64,000 bases of DNA from Vagococcus acidifermentans. Its GTDB lineage: Bacteria; Bacillota; Bacilli; Lactobacillales; Vagococcaceae. The stretch spans positions 62,001 through 126,000 of the forward strand of contig NZ_NGKC01000002.1 in NCBI RefSeq assembly GCF_003987655.1. Direction: 5' to 3'. Shown here one piece after another: positions 62,307 through 64,000 of the stretch. The notes under the pieces were generated by a model. The model searched no databases and was not told where the DNA came from. It saw nothing but the letters and a program-made list of their open reading frames with translations. A program made the translations under genes and the position numbers. Positions within the stretch are counted from its first letter, which is position 1. Each line of letters begins with the position of its first letter.

Positions 62307-64000
62307 GTGGAAAATCAATCATGGAAACGGTTCGTTGCGAGTGAAAATCTTGGTCCGTTGCGTGCAGCCAATAAAGTAGTCGCTTCGTGGGAGTTTTGCC
62401 GTGAGCGTCAAGCCGCTCCATTCAAAAAAATGCCGGCTCGCATGCTCACGAAGGGGCAATTTCAAGCGCGGCAGCGGCTGCACGCCAAGCTTGTTCAACT
62501 GGTCAGACAGAAAGTCAGTCACTTAACTGAACAGTCATTATGGAAAGAGTCGGTATTTGTTTTAACGGATGATGAAGGCAATGTGTTGTGGTGTGATGGC
62601 AAGCAGACAGAGCTGGAGGTCTCCGGCTCTGTCAAGTTGGAAAAAGCTGTATCTGCCAGCCAATCTGCCATCAAGCAGGCCGGGCAGCGCAAGTGGAGCT
62701 GTTATGCGACAGCTATTGTGGACGGGAGAGATGATTTACTGGGAGTGCTTGATGTGTCCATTCAGCGAGCATCTTTCCTGCCACAATGCCGCGCGATTTC
62801 GCAGCTGATTGCGCAGTGTGTCACGAATCAGCTGGTCCGTGAAGAATTGGATAAAACACGGTTTTTGCTGCAGTATGCCGCTGAAACGCTGACTGATAAG
62901 GTAATCTGCGATGAGCAGTACCGCATTGTTCATATTCCCTCCGGTTACCGGTCGGAAAGCTGGCTTAAAATCGGTGCAGATATGCCGCAGGTGCTGAGCG
63001 GGAGGAATATATCGTCTGATATGCAGACGCTTTACCGCGACAAACAGCCTGTTGGTATTGGTTACCGGCTGTTTAATCAGGAATCGGCAAAAGAGAAACT
63101 TTTTTATGCCGGCATCAGCAGCCGCAATCAGCGCTACAATGAATTTCTGACGCAGGTGATAAATGTTGCCGACAGTGATGTCCCGGTGCATGTTTTTGGT
63201 GAAACCGGTTGCGGCAAGGAACGGATTGTCGAGATGCTTCATTTCAACCATCCGCGATGCCAAAAAGGAAAATTAGTGCGTGTGAATTGCGGCAGTGTCA
63301 GCGAGAGTTTACTGGAGAGCGAACTATTCGGCTATGCACCGGGGGCATTCACTGGCGCTAAAGCTAAAGGACATCACGGGAAAATCAGACAGGCTGACGG
63401 CGGTACGCTGTTTTTAGATGAAATCGACAGCATGTCCCTGCGTATGCAGACAGCGTTGCTGCGGGTAATTGAAGACAAGCAAGTATCGCCTGTCGGAGCT
63501 GTGTCAGACATCAGCGTCTCGTTCCGCTTGGTCACTGCAAGCAATCAGGATTTAAAGGAACTGGTTGCAGGGGGCACATTCCGCGAGGATTTGTTTTACC
63601 GTATTTACATCTTGCCGCTGCTGGTTCCGCCTTTAAGGGAGCGGCCGGAAGATTTTCAGGAACTGGTCGATGAGTTTTGCCGGCAGAAGGACTGGTTAAT
63701 CAGCTGGCAGGAGCAAATATGTCACGTATCGAGGGAATACGAATGGTTAGGCAATATTCGGGAGTTCCGCAATTTTTTAGAACGCTTACGGCTTTCTTAT
63801 CCGCACCAATGCCCGTCGGTTAATCAGATGCGGCAGCTGATTGAGATGGGGCAGCTGTCTGTTGCGAGCAGTGAGGCTGGTCATGATGATGATGAAAAGC
63901 GGCGCATAATGACAGCCTTGCAGGAAAATACCTATCACGTCAGTCAGACGGCACGCGCATTGAACTTGTCACGTTCTACGTTGTACCGTAAAATGAAAAA
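62307..64000 (+). CDS. AcoR-like sigma-54-dependent activator, partial (C-terminus off the right edge)
   Basis: The gene starts at GTG 62307, with AGGAGGG 9 bases upstream, and runs off the window a few codons after its Fis-type HTH begins. The first 270 residues form a sensory region with a GAF-like part (SVFVLTDDEGNVLWCDG, YATAIVDGRDDLLGVLDVS). The AAA+ domain has Walker A GETGCGKE, the sigma-54 contact motif GAFTGA (GYAPGAFTGAKAKG), Walker B GGTLFLDEIDSM and the sensor II helix GNIREFRNFLE. The end has HVSQTARALNLSRSTLYRKM. It needs RpoN. AcoR activates acetoin-dehydrogenase genes; here the target is not visible. Confidence 0.9.
   Translation, partial: MENQSWKRFVASENLGPLRAANKVVASWEFCRERQAAPFKKMPARMLTKGQFQARQRLHAKLVQLVRQKVSHLTEQSLWKESVFVLTDDEGNVLWCDGKQTELEVSGSVKLEKAVSASQSAIKQAGQRKWSCYATAIVDGRDDLLGVLDVSIQRASFLPQCRAISQLIAQCVTNQLVREELDKTRFLLQYAAETLTDKVICDEQYRIVHIPSGYRSESWLKIGADMPQVLSGRNISSDMQTLYRDKQPVGIGYRLFNQESAKEKLFYAGISSRNQRYNEFLTQVINVADSDVPVHVFGETGCGKERIVEMLHFNHPRCQKGKLVRVNCGSVSESLLESELFGYAPGAFTGAKAKGHHGKIRQADGGTLFLDEIDSMSLRMQTALLRVIEDKQVSPVGAVSDISVSFRLVTASNQDLKELVAGGTFREDLFYRIYILPLLVPPLRERPEDFQELVDEFCRQKDWLISWQEQICHVSREYEWLGNIREFRNFLERLRLSYPHQCPSVNQMRQLIEMGQLSVASSEAGHDDDEKRRIMTALQENTYHVSQTARALNLSRSTLYRKMK

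Overview
The window reads as chromosomal DNA of a low-to-mid GC Gram-positive bacterium, most likely a lactic acid bacterium (order Lactobacillales, Enterococcaceae/Carnobacteriaceae-like). The basis is gene content and order: truB-ribF-hemW-hrcA-grpE-dnaK-dnaJ with CIRCE operators, yunD-yutD-yutF-DUF1461 followed by a PgpA-like gene, YumC-type ferredoxin/NADP reductase, class I fructose-bisphosphate aldolase, many lipoproteins and heterodimeric ABC exporters, AGGAGG ribosome sites, and frequent TTG/GTG starts. The genus is not called. No rRNA, tRNA, CRISPR array, insertion sequence or prophage was seen. Both ends cut a gene: a phosphatase on the left and an AcoR-type sigma-54 activator on the right.

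Layout. 1-3.9 kb (minus): PhnD-PhnC-PhnE-PhnE uptake system plus a tyrosine phosphatase. 4.1-12.3 kb (plus): truB, ribF, hemW and the HrcA-controlled chaperone genes. 12.4-15 kb: Zur-boxed zinc-binding lipoprotein, then gnd. 15-18.8 kb (minus): a three-gene glycerol-3-phosphate dehydrogenase-like operon behind a GlpP-type attenuator, a cre box and glpP. 18.9-21 kb: YtrA-like regulator and ABC transporter. 21-30 kb: aldolase, AraC/VOC/YjbR operon, aldo-keto reductase, flavodoxin-fold reductase, lipoprotein, second ABC-2 type transporter, MgtC-like protein, second tyrosine phosphatase, Ogt. 30-35 kb: yunD-yutD-yutF-DUF1461, with convergent pgpA and yumC. 35.4-39.9 kb: a PRD/EIIB-like regulator, a free-standing PRD protein, and four poorly understood proteins (SFCGS, DUF4312, DUF4311, DUF4310). 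40-46 kb: brnQ, TetR and a heterodimeric multidrug-type ABC exporter. 46-50 kb: VOC dioxygenase-like protein, serine hydrolase, manA, UspA, two tiny membrane proteins. 50-52.4 kb: divergent pyridoxine-kinase-like gene and MocR regulator. 52.4-55.5 kb: M-box riboswitch and MgtA-type Mg2+ ATPase. 55.5-61.1 kb: pdhABCD. 61.1-64 kb: DUF4870 protein, glutathione peroxidase, AcoR-like activator.

Many units are built as a regulator with a readable DNA or RNA target beside it: HrcA/CIRCE, Zur box/zinc lipoprotein, GlpP/attenuator, YtrA-like/palindrome, TetR/nested dyads, MocR/pdxK, M-box/mgtA. The best candidate for a little-described system is the SFCGS-DUF4312-DUF4311-DUF4310 cluster with its PTS-type regulators (35.4-39.9 kb). 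Here it stands without the amidohydrolase, SelA-like and aldolase genes that I recall accompanying it in Enterococcus. Family names come from recognition by eye; no database search was run.
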